Origin: JBBDNV01 sp040877415
GTDB lineage: Bacteria; Planctomycetota; Planctomycetia; Pirellulales; PALSA-1355
Reading direction: 5' to 3'
DNA: 17,699 nt
Assembly (NCBI GenBank): GCA_040877415.1
Contig: JBBDNV010000126.1
Coordinates: forward strand, 1 to 17,699
Part shown: one piece after another, positions 1-9,071 of the stretch
Layout of the letters: the number at the start of each line of letters is the position of its first letter
How positions within the stretch are numbered: the first letter of the stretch is position 1
Position numbers and translations under genes: made by a program
Notes under the pieces: generated by a model
Databases searched by the model: none
Seen by the model: only the letters and a program-made list of their open reading frames with translations
Told to the model about the DNA's origin: nothing

Positions 1-45
1 GAAAAACGGCGGTCGCGAGGTGCCTGTCCCAGTTTTTCAACACGC

Positions 46-74
46 TGTTAGCCCCCGGCTTGGCCGGCGGATCG
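46..74 (-). repeat. Palindromic repeat, family A copy 1
   Basis: Read on the minus strand this is ATCCGCCGGC, then CAA, then GCCGGGGGCTAAC. It matches the copies at 119-147 and 3437-3462 in its flanking ATCC and GCTA bases and in the CCGGC/GCCGG stem core. The stem has one G-G mismatch, so this copy is the most decayed. It lies inverted relative to the copy at 119-147, so the two could form a larger cruciform. REP-like function is inferred from position and structure. Confidence 0.6.
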
Positions 75-118
75 TTGATACCACCGCGCTCGAATGGTAA
101 TCATCCTTCGCAAGCGCG

Positions 119-147
119 GAATCCCCCGGCAAAGCCGGGGGCTTAAC
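119..147 (+). repeat. Palindromic repeat, family A copy 2
   Basis: A perfect 8-bp stem, CCCCCGGC (123-130) and GCCGGGGG (134-141), closes on an AAA loop, with AAT before it and CTTAA after it. The copy at 3439-3457 has the same layout with one stem pair changed from C-G to T-A on both arms. This short GC stem with an A-rich loop resembles bacterial REP elements that lie outside or at the end of genes. No transposase gene is visible near it. Confidence 0.7.
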
Positions 148-279
148 GGTTGGCGGCAACAAGCGCTTGGAGCCAGTACTCCTGCCTGCCCCGTATTACG
201 AGTAGCCAGACGCCCCCGCCAGCCCGTATGCTGTTCGTCGGGCGGCCGGGCCGCCGGGGGTGGATCACCGAGTTCGACC

Positions 280-323
280 GAGGAGAAATTGCCATGACGA
301 TTCGACGGTTGCTAGTTGGCTAA
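280..323 (+). other. Orphan RBS and ATG opening a 9-codon frame
   Basis: GAGGAG at 280-285 lies 8 nt before ATG at 294, an ideal Shine-Dalgarno spacing. The frame reads MTIRRLLVG and then stops with TAA at 321-323. The N-terminal residues (basic, then hydrophobic) look like the beginning of an exported or membrane protein. It may be the surviving start of a gene whose body was lost, or a leader peptide. No downstream plus-strand gene follows within 2 kb, which argues against an attenuator leader. Chance is also possible. Confidence 0.25.
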
Positions 324-420
324 CCTGATCGACATCAAATAACGGCCGAAGCCCAGTCATTTGGCCCGAGGGCCTTCGGGCAGGGCGCACACCCGCGGAA
401 ATGAAACGGCGCTTTGGTCT

Positions 421-1854
421 TCAGCCGAGCAACGCCGTAATGGGCGTCCCGGCGTAGACGCGGATGGGGCGGCCGAAGCGATCGTCGGCGGTCGTTGCCT
501 CGGCAATGCCCAGGGCGTGCAGGATCGTGGCGGCGTAGTCTTGGGGGCTCACGGGCGATTCGGCCGGGTAGGCCGCGTGCTTGTCGCTCTTGCCGTATAC
601 GGCGCCGCCCTGAATGCCCCCGCCGGCCAACAGCCCGCTGTAGCAAAACGGCCAATGCGCGCGGCCGCCGTCGCCGGCGTTGCCCGCGTCGATTTTCGGT
701 TGCCGGCCGAACTCACCGACCCAGGCCACGATCGTCTCCTCGAGCAAGCCCTGCGCGTCGAGATCTTCCAAAAGCGCGGACAGCGCCTGGTCGGCCGGCG
801 GAATCAGCTCGTTCTTCAATCGCGAAAAGTTGTGGCCGTGCGTATCCCAGAAGTTTCGCCCGTCGTTGTGCCAGTTGACGCTCACCAGGGGAACGCCGTG
901 TTCCACCAGCCGCCGCGCCAATAGCACGCACTGGCCGTGGATGTTTCGCCCGTAACGATCGCGCACCGCGTTGGGCTCCTGGGACAAGTCAAATGCCCGG
1001 CGAGCGTTTGCGGATCCCAACAGTCCGAACGCCTGCTGCTTCAGTCCGGTCACGTCGGTCGAATCGATCTCGGCGCGCTGCCGGTCGATTTCGCCGAGCA
1101 ACTGCCGCCGCGAGTCGATCCGCTCGTAGCTGATCGTGTCGGCCAGGCTCAGCTCGTCGATTTTCCAATCGGGCTTATTAGGATCGCCCGTGACCAAAAG
1201 CGGGTCGTACTTGTGTCCCAACCACCCGCCGCGCTGCCCCGGCGCCTGCCCGCCCGGCGCGGAAGGATGGTAGGCAAACCACGGCAGCGTGACAAACGGC
1301 GGCAGCGTGCCGGGCGTTTTGCGCAGCCGCGCGAGCAGCGAGCCCAGGTGCGGCGTATCGCGGTCGCCCGGCGGATCGGCGTCGCTGTTGACTTTCGGCG
1401 CCAGATGCCCGGTCAACGTCGCATGCCCGCTCGAGAGATGCGCCGGGTCGGTGTGATGGAGCGAGCGGACGACGGCCAGTTTGTCGGTCAAATGGGCCAG
1501 CCGCGCAAAATGCTCGCAGATTTGAAGGCCGCTCGTGCGGGTCGAGATCGGCCGGAACGGTCCGCGGATTTCCGCCGGCGCGGCGGGCTTGAGATCGAAC
1601 GTGTCGAGCTGGCTTGGCCCGCCCCACATGAACAGAAAAATGCACCGCTTCGCCCGGCCGAATCCGGCCGCGCGGCGACTTGACGAAACGGCCGCCTTGG
1701 CCCCGGCGGCCAAAAACTGCGGCAGCGAAAGCCCCAGCAAACCCAGCCCGCCGGCTTGCAGCACCTGGCGGCGGCTAGAGAGCACCGAACGCTGCAAATC
1801 GGCGCATCCCAGGTCGCCGAAGTCTCGCGCACGTTGCTGGCGAAGGTGCGTCAA
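421..1854 (-). CDS. DUF1501 family protein with Tat-like leader
   Basis: A 477-residue protein of the DUF1501 family, which belongs to the alkaline phosphatase/sulfatase-like fold. These proteins are hugely expanded in planctomycetes; their substrate is unknown. A twin-arginine leader is visible (SRRQVL at residues 27-32, then a Gly/Leu-rich hydrophobic stretch to about 50), implying folded export by Tat. Family signatures include IFLFMWGGPSQLDTFD near 72-87, the central WHNDG, the late VGEFGRQP, and GRPIRVYAGTPITALLG at the C-terminus. The frame opens with TTG at 1854, right after an in-frame TAA. A later start is possible, because homologues usually begin only a few residues before the RR motif (GTG or TTG codons exist at residues 20-24). 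Unlike the DUF1501 gene at 3644, it has no DUF1549/DUF1553 partner next to it; the neighbour upstream is a methyltransferase 85 nt away. Confidence 0.93.
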   Translation of the reverse strand: MTHLRQQRARDFGDLGCADLQRSVLSSRRQVLQAGGLGLLGLSLPQFLAAGAKAAVSSSRRAAGFGRAKRCIFLFMWGGPSQLDTFDLKPAAPAEIRGPFRPISTRTSGLQICEHFARLAHLTDKLAVVRSLHHTDPAHLSSGHATLTGHLAPKVNSDADPPGDRDTPHLGSLLARLRKTPGTLPPFVTLPWFAYHPSAPGGQAPGQRGGWLGHKYDPLLVTGDPNKPDWKIDELSLADTISYERIDSRRQLLGEIDRQRAEIDSTDVTGLKQQAFGLLGSANARRAFDLSQEPNAVRDRYGRNIHGQCVLLARRLVEHGVPLVSVNWHNDGRNFWDTHGHNFSRLKNELIPPADQALSALLEDLDAQGLLEETIVAWVGEFGRQPKIDAGNAGDGGRAHWPFCYSGLLAGGGIQGGAVYGKSDKHAAYPAESPVSPQDYAATILHALGIAEATTADDRFGRPIRVYAGTPITALLG

Positions 1855-1923
1855 TTAAGTACGGCTCTCAAGAGAATCGGGGCGAGTAGTTAGGCGGGAA
1901 AACGCATCGGCGTGCGTGCATGT

Positions 1924-1952
1924 ATTGTAGACGCTTTCGTCAGCTTTGAAAA
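1924..1952 (-). promoter_or_regulatory. Candidate sigma70-type promoter for DUF1501 gene
   Basis: On the minus strand TTTTCA (1952-1947) and TACAAT (1929-1924) are separated by 17 nt. The -10 box is 5/6 to consensus and the -35 box 4/6. It overlaps the last codons of the methyltransferase gene and would start transcription about 60 nt before the TTG at 1854. Assigned by eye only. Confidence 0.35.
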
Positions 1953-2563
1953 CGCTGATTGACGCCCTTTCTGTTGATCACGAACAGCCAGCCTCGGGAG
2001 CAGCGCTCGTCGGGGCGGGTCGATTCGATGAAGTGGTAGTGCGGCAGGTTCAGCTCGCCGACGCGGTCGACGATGGCGCGCAAGTTCGGGAAGAGGTCGT
2101 TGTTGGTGTCGTGGAAGAACAGGAAGCCGTCGTGCGCCGTGATGCGCAGGTACTGGTCGACCCAGGCGTGGCTGCGAAAGTGGTCCGCGTCGGAAATGAC
2201 AAAATCATAGGCGTCCGCTGGTGCGGAACGGAGAAATCGCTCCTCGTCCATGGGAGCGACGACGCGGACGCCCGCCGCGCGGATCTGCTGGGTGCCGTCG
2301 GGCTCGCGGCCGCCCCAGTCGTGCCAGTTGTCGACGCAGGTCAACTCGCCGACTCCGTTGAAACCCAGGGCTTGAATCACCGAACCGGTGACGAAGCCCG
2401 TGCCCATGCCCATCTCCAGCACGTGCCGCGGTTTTCGCGCAACCAGGCAGCCGATGAGGAACAAATTGTGGGCCACGTCGACGGCGCGTTCCTGGCCGAC
2501 GAATTTCCCGACGAGATCGAAATACCGGCGCAGGTTTTCCATCGGATGATCGAAGGCCCCCAT
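1940..2563 (-). CDS. Class I SAM-dependent methyltransferase
   Basis: A 207-residue soluble protein with the Rossmann-type methyltransferase core of the Methyltransf_24 / cephalosporin-hydroxylase-like group. Motif I is VLEMGMGTGF (48-57). An acidic end of strand beta2 is at ELTCVDNW (73-80, Asp78 the likely ribose ligand). Motif IV is DFVISDADHF (120-129), followed by GFLFFHDTN (146-154). The ISDADHF and FFHDTN pair is typical of O-methyltransferases that act on sugars or small molecules, where such Asp/His residues can hold a divalent metal. The substrate cannot be told. There is no signal peptide. It lies upstream of, and codirectional with, the DUF1501 gene. The ATG at 2563 has no strong Shine-Dalgarno. 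Confidence 0.85.
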   Translation of the reverse strand: MGAFDHPMENLRRYFDLVGKFVGQERAVDVAHNLFLIGCLVARKPRHVLEMGMGTGFVTGSVIQALGFNGVGELTCVDNWHDWGGREPDGTQQIRAAGVRVVAPMDEERFLRSAPADAYDFVISDADHFRSHAWVDQYLRITAHDGFLFFHDTNNDLFPNLRAIVDRVGELNLPHYHFIESTRPDERCSRGWLFVINRKGVNQRFQS

Positions 2564-2759
2564 GGGAATCGTCGGTCGCTTTCTCGACCGGCGATTCCCG
2601 ACTGAATTGAGCCTCTTATCGATCCCGACCGCGGATCGATCGCCATCCTAACCAACCCGGCCGCGCCGGTCCAGCGCGCGGCGAATTCTCGCGCCGGTAC
2701 GTCCCTCGCGTGTGCCCCAGACAGATGCTAAAGTCGAGCGGTTGAGTCGTTCGTCATTC

Positions 2760-3461
2760 ATGGCACACGCGGCGGGGGGCGCAGCGCACGTGGAACTCTC
2801 CTTCGATCCCGTCAAAGCAGTGGCCCGCTTGAGGCGCGTCGACCGCGAGTTGGGCCGGGTGATCAAACAGGCCGGGCCGTTCACGCACCGGCCCGAGAAA
2901 GTGCAGAGCCCCTTTCAGTCGCTATTCCGCGCAATCGTCTACCAGCAGCTCTCGGGCAAGGCGGCCGCGACGATCATGGGGCGCGTGATGGCAAACTATC
3001 CGAAGCGCAGCTTCTCTCCCAAAACCGTTCTGGCCATGTCCGACAAAGTGTTTCGAGAAGCCGGCATGTCGCGGGCCAAGGTCTTGTCGGTCAAAGACCT
3101 GGCAACCAAAACGATCGACGGCACCGTGCCCGGGCTGGCGCGGCTGGTGAAGATGGGCGACGAAGAAATCATTTCGCGCTTGATCGAGGTGCGCGGCATC
3201 GGCGTGTGGACGGTCGAAATGCTGCTCATCTTCCGCTTGGGCCGGCCGGACGTGCTGCCGGTGAGCGACTTCGGCGTTCGCAAGGGATTCATGTTGACGT
3301 ACGGCTTGAAAGATCTGCCCCACGCCAAGCAGATGCTCGATCACGGCGAGCGCTGGCGGCCGTTTCGTTCCGTCGCCAGTTGGTACCTGTGGCGGGCGGT
3401 CGAATTGTCGCGGAACGCAGAAACCAACGGCAAGAAATCCTCCGGCAAAGCCGGAGGCTAG
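2760..3461 (+). CDS. AlkA-like DNA-3-methyladenine glycosylase (HhH-GPD)
   Basis: This enzyme should cut alkylated purines from DNA to start base excision repair in the cytoplasm. The helix-hairpin-helix is IEVRGIGVWTVEMLLIF, followed by the catalytic aspartate in LPVSDFGVRKG (Asp170 from this start). The YQQLSGKAAATI segment (residues 61-72) is the usual alpha-helical HhH-GPD entry. Length (233 residues) fits bacterial AlkA-like proteins lacking the N-terminal AlkA_N domain. The ATG at 2760 is preferred; a GTG at 2712 would add 16 residues with no family resemblance. Neither has a strong ribosome site. The last codons (SSGKAGG-stop) are written by a palindromic repeat, so the native C-terminus has probably been replaced. 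The SWYLWRAVE helix near the end is intact, so the enzyme should still fold. It converges on the DUF1501 gene at 3644. Confidence 0.9.
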   Translation: MAHAAGGAAHVELSFDPVKAVARLRRVDRELGRVIKQAGPFTHRPEKVQSPFQSLFRAIVYQQLSGKAAATIMGRVMANYPKRSFSPKTVLAMSDKVFREAGMSRAKVLSVKDLATKTIDGTVPGLARLVKMGDEEIISRLIEVRGIGVWTVEMLLIFRLGRPDVLPVSDFGVRKGFMLTYGLKDLPHAKQMLDHGERWRPFRSVASWYLWRAVELSRNAETNGKKSSGKAGG

Positions 3462-3462
3462 T
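3437..3462 (+). repeat. Palindromic repeat, family A copy 3, inside gene end
   Basis: An 8-bp perfect stem, CCTCCGGC (3439-3446) and GCCGGAGG (3450-3457), closes on AAA. It shares AAT at the left, GCTA at the right and the AAA loop with the copy at 123-141. The third stem pair is T-A here and C-G there, a compensatory change on both arms. The TAG that ends the glycosylase gene is the right flank of this element. Confidence 0.7.
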
Positions 3463-3507
3463 TATGCCAGCATCTTCTCGACCACGTTGCCGCCAACTCG
3501 GACGCGA
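3462..3507 (-). pseudogene. Fossil 3' end of a second DUF1501 gene
   Basis: On the minus strand this reads VGGNVVEKMLA and a TAA stop. The intact DUF1501 gene next door ends VGGNVVKKMLA and TAG. At the DNA level 3463-3495 matches 3645-3677 with two mismatches. Beyond about 15 codons the similarity fades (VRVRVGG here against FRLTDVGG there). No further DUF1501 coding sequence precedes it, so only the tail survives. It may come from a tandem duplicate that was deleted, or from recombination with another of the many paralogues. Confidence 0.6.
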
Positions 3508-3533
3508 ACTGTCCGATGCCCGCCAGAAGAAGA

Positions 3534-3609
3534 GACAGGATGAACAGGACTAACAGGATGAGGAAAAAAGTGACTCAGATTTCATCCTGTCCATCCTGTT
3601 CATCCTGTC
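3534..3609. repeat. Long imperfect inverted repeat of ACAGGATG units
   Basis: The left arm (3534-3562) contains three tandem CAGGA-type units about 9 nt apart. The right arm (3581-3609) contains three ATCCTGT units. The arms can pair over about 29 bp with roughly three mismatches around a 17-18 nt A-rich loop (aaaaaagtgact...). A further ACAGGATG lies at 3618-3625. It sits between convergent genes, so it could serve as a two-way transcription end. The internal 9-nt periodicity suggests a repeat family that grows by slippage. Confidence 0.6.
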
Positions 3610-3643
3610 CGAAAAAACAGGATGCGGCGTAGCGTCCGCTGAC

Positions 3644-5098
<1,455 letters not shown>

Positions 5099-5102
5099 CG
5101 TC

Positions 5103-8100
5103 CTACTCCCGAGTGACAAACTCGTCGAGGTTCAACAGCACGCGGGCCAGCATCGTCCAGGCCGCCGCTTCGGCCGGGTCGGCCCGATCGGTCGCCGCCG
5201 GCGCGACGTCGGCCGCGTCTTTCAGGCTGGCGGCAAAATGGGCCCGCTGCGACTGGAGATATTCTAACAGGCTCGCCAGCTCGCTGTCGGACGGCCCGCG
5301 CGCGAGCGCTCGGCGACATGCCAGGCCAATCCGCTCCCGGTCGTCCGCCGCGTCCTCCTCCAGCAGCCGCGCGGCGAAACCCTGGGCAAACTCGAAAAAG
5401 GCCCGATCGTTGGCCAGCGCAAGCGCTTGCAGCGGCGTGTTGGATCGCGCGCGGCACGTGCAGGCCACCACCGCGTCGGGCACGTCAAACGTTTTCAAGA
5501 ACGGATAGGGGCTCGACCGCCACAAGTAGATGTACATGCCGCGCCGATAGCGGTCCGCGTCCTTGTTTTCGCCCCAAAACTTCTTTTGTTGCGTAAAGGC
5601 GTAAATGCCCTGCGGCTGGGGCGGATAAACGCCCGGCCCGCCGATCTCGCGCGCCAAAAGTCCGCTGGCCGCCAGCGCTGAATCGCGAATCGTTTCGGCT
5701 TCCAGGCGCAGCCGCCGCTGCCGGCCAAGCAGCTTGTTGTACGGATCGGCCGCGGCCACTAGGGCGCGTGGGCGCGACTCCTGGCGATAGGTATTGCTGC
5801 TGACGATCAGCCGGTGCATCGCCTTCAGGCTCCAGCCGCTGTCGATCAATTCCCGCGCGAGCCAATCGAGCAGTTCCGGGTGCGTGGGCCTGTCGCCCTG
5901 CAGGCCGAAATCGTTTTCCGTGGCCACCAGCCCCGCGCCGAAATGGCGCTGCCAGATGCGATTCACGGTCACGCGCGGCGAGAGCGGATTGGCGGGGTCG
6001 ACGAGCCAGCGTGCAAAGTCGAGCCGATCGGGCTTCGGGCCCCGCGCCTTGATCGGCGGCAACACGGCCGGCACGCCCGGCTCGACCCGCGCGCCGTGAC
6101 TGAGAAAATTACCCCGCAGGTGAATGAACGTCTCGCGCGGCTCTTGGCGCTCGCGCATCACCAGCGTGGTGGTGATCTTGTCGTCCATCTGCTTTTGCTG
6201 CTGTTTCAATTCGGCGATGCGTTTCGTCAGCGGCGTGCGCTCCGGGTCGACCTGCTGATAATACAACTTCACAACCTCGCTCTGCTCCTTCGTCCGCTTG
6301 TCCGGCGCAACGGCCAGCGCTGCTTGAACGTTGCTCGGCGTCTTGAGCGCTTCGCGGTCGGCGGCGCCTACCGAGACGCGGAACCGCCCGATCAGATAGC
6401 GCGGCTTTTTGTAGTGTTGCTCGATCGAAAGCGTCAGCTCGCGCGCGGAGGCCGGCAATTCGTCCCGCAGGAAAAAAATGGCAGTCCGCGGCTGGTTAAG
6501 ATCGTTGGCGGCATGAATGTTCCAGCCCGTCTCCGGCTTGCCGTCGATCGCATGGCTGACCATTCCGTCGGAAGGGGAGTAGTCGGCCACGGCCTGGTCG
6601 AACACGACTCGTCCGTCCGCGGCGGTCCCGGGTCCGGTGGCTTTGAGGACCAGCTCGCTGAGCACGAAATTGCCGTTTTCAGCAAGTCCCGGGCCCCGGT
6701 TCGGCAAACTCTCGTCGGTGAGCACTTCGATTCGCACGGCGGAAACCGGCCGCTGGGCGAGCGTTGCCCTGAGCGTGTAATCGTCGTTGGAAGGAATCTC
6801 GCCCCCGACCAGAATCGAGCCGTCGTCCAACTTCGCAAACGTGGCCCCGCCTCGCGATTGGGCCTCCACGTCGAGCACCGTCCAATCGACGGGCAGCTTG
6901 CCCGTGAATCGCGATTCCCAGTCCGCCTGGCGACCCGCCGCGTTGTCGTCGACCATCGCCAGCCGCTCCTCGGTCTGTTTGATTTCGGCCACCAGCGCCG
7001 GCGTTTCTTTGGCTTGCTGATCGGTGGGCACTTGCAGCGACGGCTCGTCGGCGCCGTTGAAGATGGCAAACACCTGGTAAAACTCGCGCTGCGAGATCGG
7101 GTCGTATTTGTGGTCGTGGCAGCGGGCGCAGCCCAAGGTCAGCCCCAGAAACGCGGCACCCGTAGTGTTGATGCGGTCCACCACCGCTTCCACGCGAAAC
7201 TGCTCCTCGTCGGTCCCGCCTTCTTCGTTGACCATCGTGTTGCGGTGGAACCCAGTCGCGATCTGTTGATCGAGCCCGGGATTGTCCAGCATGTCGCCCG
7301 CCAACTGCTCGATCGTGAACTGGTCGAAGGGCAGATCGCGATTCAAAGCGTCGATCACCCAGTCGCGATATTTCCAGATCGAGCGCCCGCTGTCGATGGT
7401 GTAACCGTTCGAATCGGCGTAGCGGGCCAGGTCGAGCCAATGCCGCCCCCAGTTCTCGCCGTAGTGGGGCGACGAGAGCAAGCGGTCGACCATCCGCTCA
7501 TAGGCGTCGTCCCCCGCGTCGGCCAGAAACGCGTCCACCTGTTCGATCGTCGGCGGAAGGCCGACCAGGTCGAGGCTTGCGCGGCGAACGAGCGTCGCCT
7601 TGTCGGCCTCGGGCGACGGCTTGAGGCCGGCGGCTTCCAGCCGCGCGAGCACAAAAGCGTCGATCGGATTGCGAACCCAGGCCGGATTTCCCACCGCGGG
7701 CGGCTCGACGCGCGCCAGCGGCTGAAACGCCCAATGGTCGCTCTGGCGTCCACTTGCCACGGACTCTGAATCGGCCGGAGCTTTCGCCCCTTCGTCAATC
7801 CAGCGTTTCAAGAGCGCGATTTGTGCGGCCTCGAGCGGCGGTCCCTCGGGCGGCATTTTGGAAGTTTCCTTGTCGTCGCCCGCGACGGCCTTGATCAGCC
7901 GGCTAAGGGCGCTGTTGCCCGCGACGACGGCCGGTCCACTGTTGCCCCCTTGCAACAGGGTCGACGTGCGATCGAGCCTGAGGCCGGATTCCTGCTCATC
8001 CTCGCCGTGACACCCGAAGCACCGCGCCGCCAGGATCGGCCGGATATCGCGCGCAAAGTCGACCGGCTCGTCCGCCGGCACCCAGTGTGACCAAAGTGCC

Positions 8101-8156
8101 GCGCACGCGGGACCGGCAAAGCGCAGAATGCGAAGGCAGGCTGACATCGACATCAT
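5103..8156 (-). CDS. PSCyt1-DUF1549-DUF1553 planctomycete cytochrome protein
   Basis: A 1017-residue exported protein. A short signal-like N-terminus (about 1-28, ending VPADEP) is followed by a PSCyt1 c-type cytochrome domain with heme motif CFGCH (46-50). The candidate axial methionine is Met101 in KMPPEGPPL. DUF1549 follows (about 162-370) with a second CxxCH, CARCHDHKYDPI (343-354). Residues 455-600 form a beta-rich, discoidin-like insert. A helical, probably coiled-coil stretch is at 625-670, and DUF1553 spans about 705-985 (LDFARWLVDPANPLSPRVTVNRIWQ at its start). The family is nearly confined to planctomycetes and relatives. A heme-dependent periplasmic role is implied, but no reaction is established. 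It is the first gene of a two-gene operon with the DUF1501 gene 4 nt downstream. Length is normal and no frame damage is seen. Confidence 0.95.
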   Translation of the reverse strand: MMSMSACLRILRFAGPACAALWSHWVPADEPVDFARDIRPILAARCFGCHGEDEQESGLRLDRTSTLLQGGNSGPAVVAGNSALSRLIKAVAGDDKETSKMPPEGPPLEAAQIALLKRWIDEGAKAPADSESVASGRQSDHWAFQPLARVEPPAVGNPAWVRNPIDAFVLARLEAAGLKPSPEADKATLVRRASLDLVGLPPTIEQVDAFLADAGDDAYERMVDRLLSSPHYGENWGRHWLDLARYADSNGYTIDSGRSIWKYRDWVIDALNRDLPFDQFTIEQLAGDMLDNPGLDQQIATGFHRNTMVNEEGGTDEEQFRVEAVVDRINTTGAAFLGLTLGCARCHDHKYDPISQREFYQVFAIFNGADEPSLQVPTDQQAKETPALVAEIKQTEERLAMVDDNAAGRQADWESRFTGKLPVDWTVLDVEAQSRGGATFAKLDDGSILVGGEIPSNDDYTLRATLAQRPVSAVRIEVLTDESLPNRGPGLAENGNFVLSELVLKATGPGTAADGRVVFDQAVADYSPSDGMVSHAIDGKPETGWNIHAANDLNQPRTAIFFLRDELPASARELTLSIEQHYKKPRYLIGRFRVSVGAADREALKTPSNVQAALAVAPDKRTKEQSEVVKLYYQQVDPERTPLTKRIAELKQQQKQMDDKITTTLVMRERQEPRETFIHLRGNFLSHGARVEPGVPAVLPPIKARGPKPDRLDFARWLVDPANPLSPRVTVNRIWQRHFGAGLVATENDFGLQGDRPTHPELLDWLARELIDSGWSLKAMHRLIVSSNTYRQESRPRALVAAADPYNKLLGRQRRLRLEAETIRDSALAASGLLAREIGGPGVYPPQPQGIYAFTQQKKFWGENKDADRYRRGMYIYLWRSSPYPFLKTFDVPDAVVACTCRARSNTPLQALALANDRAFFEFAQGFAARLLEEDAADDRERIGLACRRALARGPSDSELASLLEYLQSQRAHFAASLKDAADVAPAATDRADPAEAAAWTMLARVLLNLDEFVTRE

Positions 8157-8267
8157 GGTCGCTCAGGCGAACTCGGCCAGTGACGGCTCGGCCGCTGCCG
8201 GGTGGGGATTTTGGTGGGCCTGGCGGCGATCGCGCGTCGCTTTCGTATACGGCAAACGGCTCCCGAC

Positions 8268-8296
8268 ATCATAGACGAAAGGCGGGGCCCTGAAAA
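8268..8296 (-). promoter_or_regulatory. Candidate promoter of the PSCyt1-DUF1501 operon
   Basis: On the minus strand TTTTCA (8296-8291) and TATGAT (8273-8268) are 17 nt apart. The -10 box is 5/6 and the -35 box 4/6 to the sigma70 consensus. The same -35 hexamer and spacing occur before the DUF1501 gene at 1854. Transcription would begin about 105 nt before the ATG at 8156. By-eye assignment only. Confidence 0.3.
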
Positions 8297-8343
8297 CCAC
8301 TTGCCAGCGGCGTAAGTGGGGAGTTTGAGCGGGTGCGGAAGCC

Positions 8344-8832
8344 TCAAAACCCAGCCACGTTCCGCCATAAAACGGCCTGCCCCCGTGCGCTCAACAGCTC
8401 GACGTCGGCCGGCGGAACCAAAGTCAGTCGCTCGGTGAGCCCCAACTCGTCGAGGGCCGCGCGATAGGGCGCCTCCAAGGGCGCCGTCGCGCACAGCACC
8501 AGCGGCAATCCGGCGGACCGGGCTCCCGACAGGTACGCCAACTCGCTCCCCAATAGAACGCCGCTTAAGAACGCCCGGTTGCTCGCGCCCGGCGCCTTGT
8601 CGAGCAACTGCCGCGTGCGGACCCGGAAGAGCGCCGCCGCCAACGGAATCGATCGACCATGGCGGACGCCGGCGCGCAATTCAGCCGCGGCATTCGCCGC
8701 GGCTGGATCTACGAGCGAATGTTTCAGAATGCTGTGCTGGCCGAGGACGTCGAAAAGTTCGCCGGTCATAAACGCAAACGGAAGCGCGTCGTCCCCCAAT
8801 CGCAATTGACGATCGAGCCGGACATGATTCAT
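8344..8832 (-). pseudogene. dgoK: 5'-truncated 2-dehydro-3-deoxygalactonokinase (DgoK) remnant
   Basis: About 162 residues match the C-terminal half of DgoK, the kinase that phosphorylates 2-keto-3-deoxygalactonate in galactonate (De Ley-Doudoroff) breakdown. Visible signatures are FMTGELFDVLGQHSIL near the start, then RTRQLLD and AFLSGVLLGSELAYL. Full-length family members have about 290-330 residues with an N-terminal DWGT phosphate-binding loop. That half is absent in all frames. The minus-strand frame continues open to 8961 from a GTG, but those extra 43 residues (Cys/Arg-rich) show no family resemblance. The missing part would overlap the divergent prepilin gene at 9072, so the break is old or came from a rearrangement. 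No other galactonate genes are nearby. It is probably non-functional. Confidence 0.72.
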
Positions 8833-9071
8833 TCTTTGGGAAGGAACGGGGTTCCAGGCGCACGGGAGGCGACGAAGCCGTAGTTTCCAAACCCCCCTAT
8901 TTTCGCGAGTTTTACAGCATCGCTGGCAAGATACCTGGTCTTTGGGCGGCAAATTGCACACCTTGCCGGCGAAACTTTGGACGCCCGCCGGGGTATGAAT
9001 AATGATGGAGTCTAGCCGGGTTTTGTAAACCGGCCAACTATTGACACTTAAGCCGCCGTAGGGGTTTGGCG

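Larger units (their letters stand above)
1..420. other. Non-coding region with palindromes, no convincing gene
   Basis: No reading frame here has the composition or motifs of a real protein. The 67-codon plus-strand frame at 94-297 runs through two palindromes and is rejected. The region holds two copies of a CCGGC/GCCGG palindromic repeat in opposite orientation (about 46-74 and 119-147). It also holds a perfect 7-bp inverted repeat at 241-255 (GGCGGCC, one base, GGCCGCC), and a strong Shine-Dalgarno plus ATG at 280-296 that opens only a 9-codon frame. A weak hairpin at 364-381 (GCCCGA / TCGGGC) lies just downstream of the minus-strand DUF1501 stop. It could help end transcription, but there is no T tract. 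Confidence 0.6.

Noticed and set aside
94..297. 67-residue plus-strand frame
   Set aside because: It runs through two palindromes, has Pro/Arg/Gly-rich low-complexity composition, no ribosome site and no motif.
5814..7769. 651-residue plus-strand open frame
   Set aside because: It lies wholly antisense to the PSCyt1/DUF1549/DUF1553 gene, which has clear motifs. The frame is rich in Arg, His, Val and Gln without domains, typical of an antisense shadow in GC-rich DNA.
9016..9033. Hairpin CCGG(G)TTT-TGT-AAACCGG before the prepilin gene
   Set aside because: Short, with a bulge, and without a T tract or a second copy. It could be an operator, but nothing in the window supports a function.
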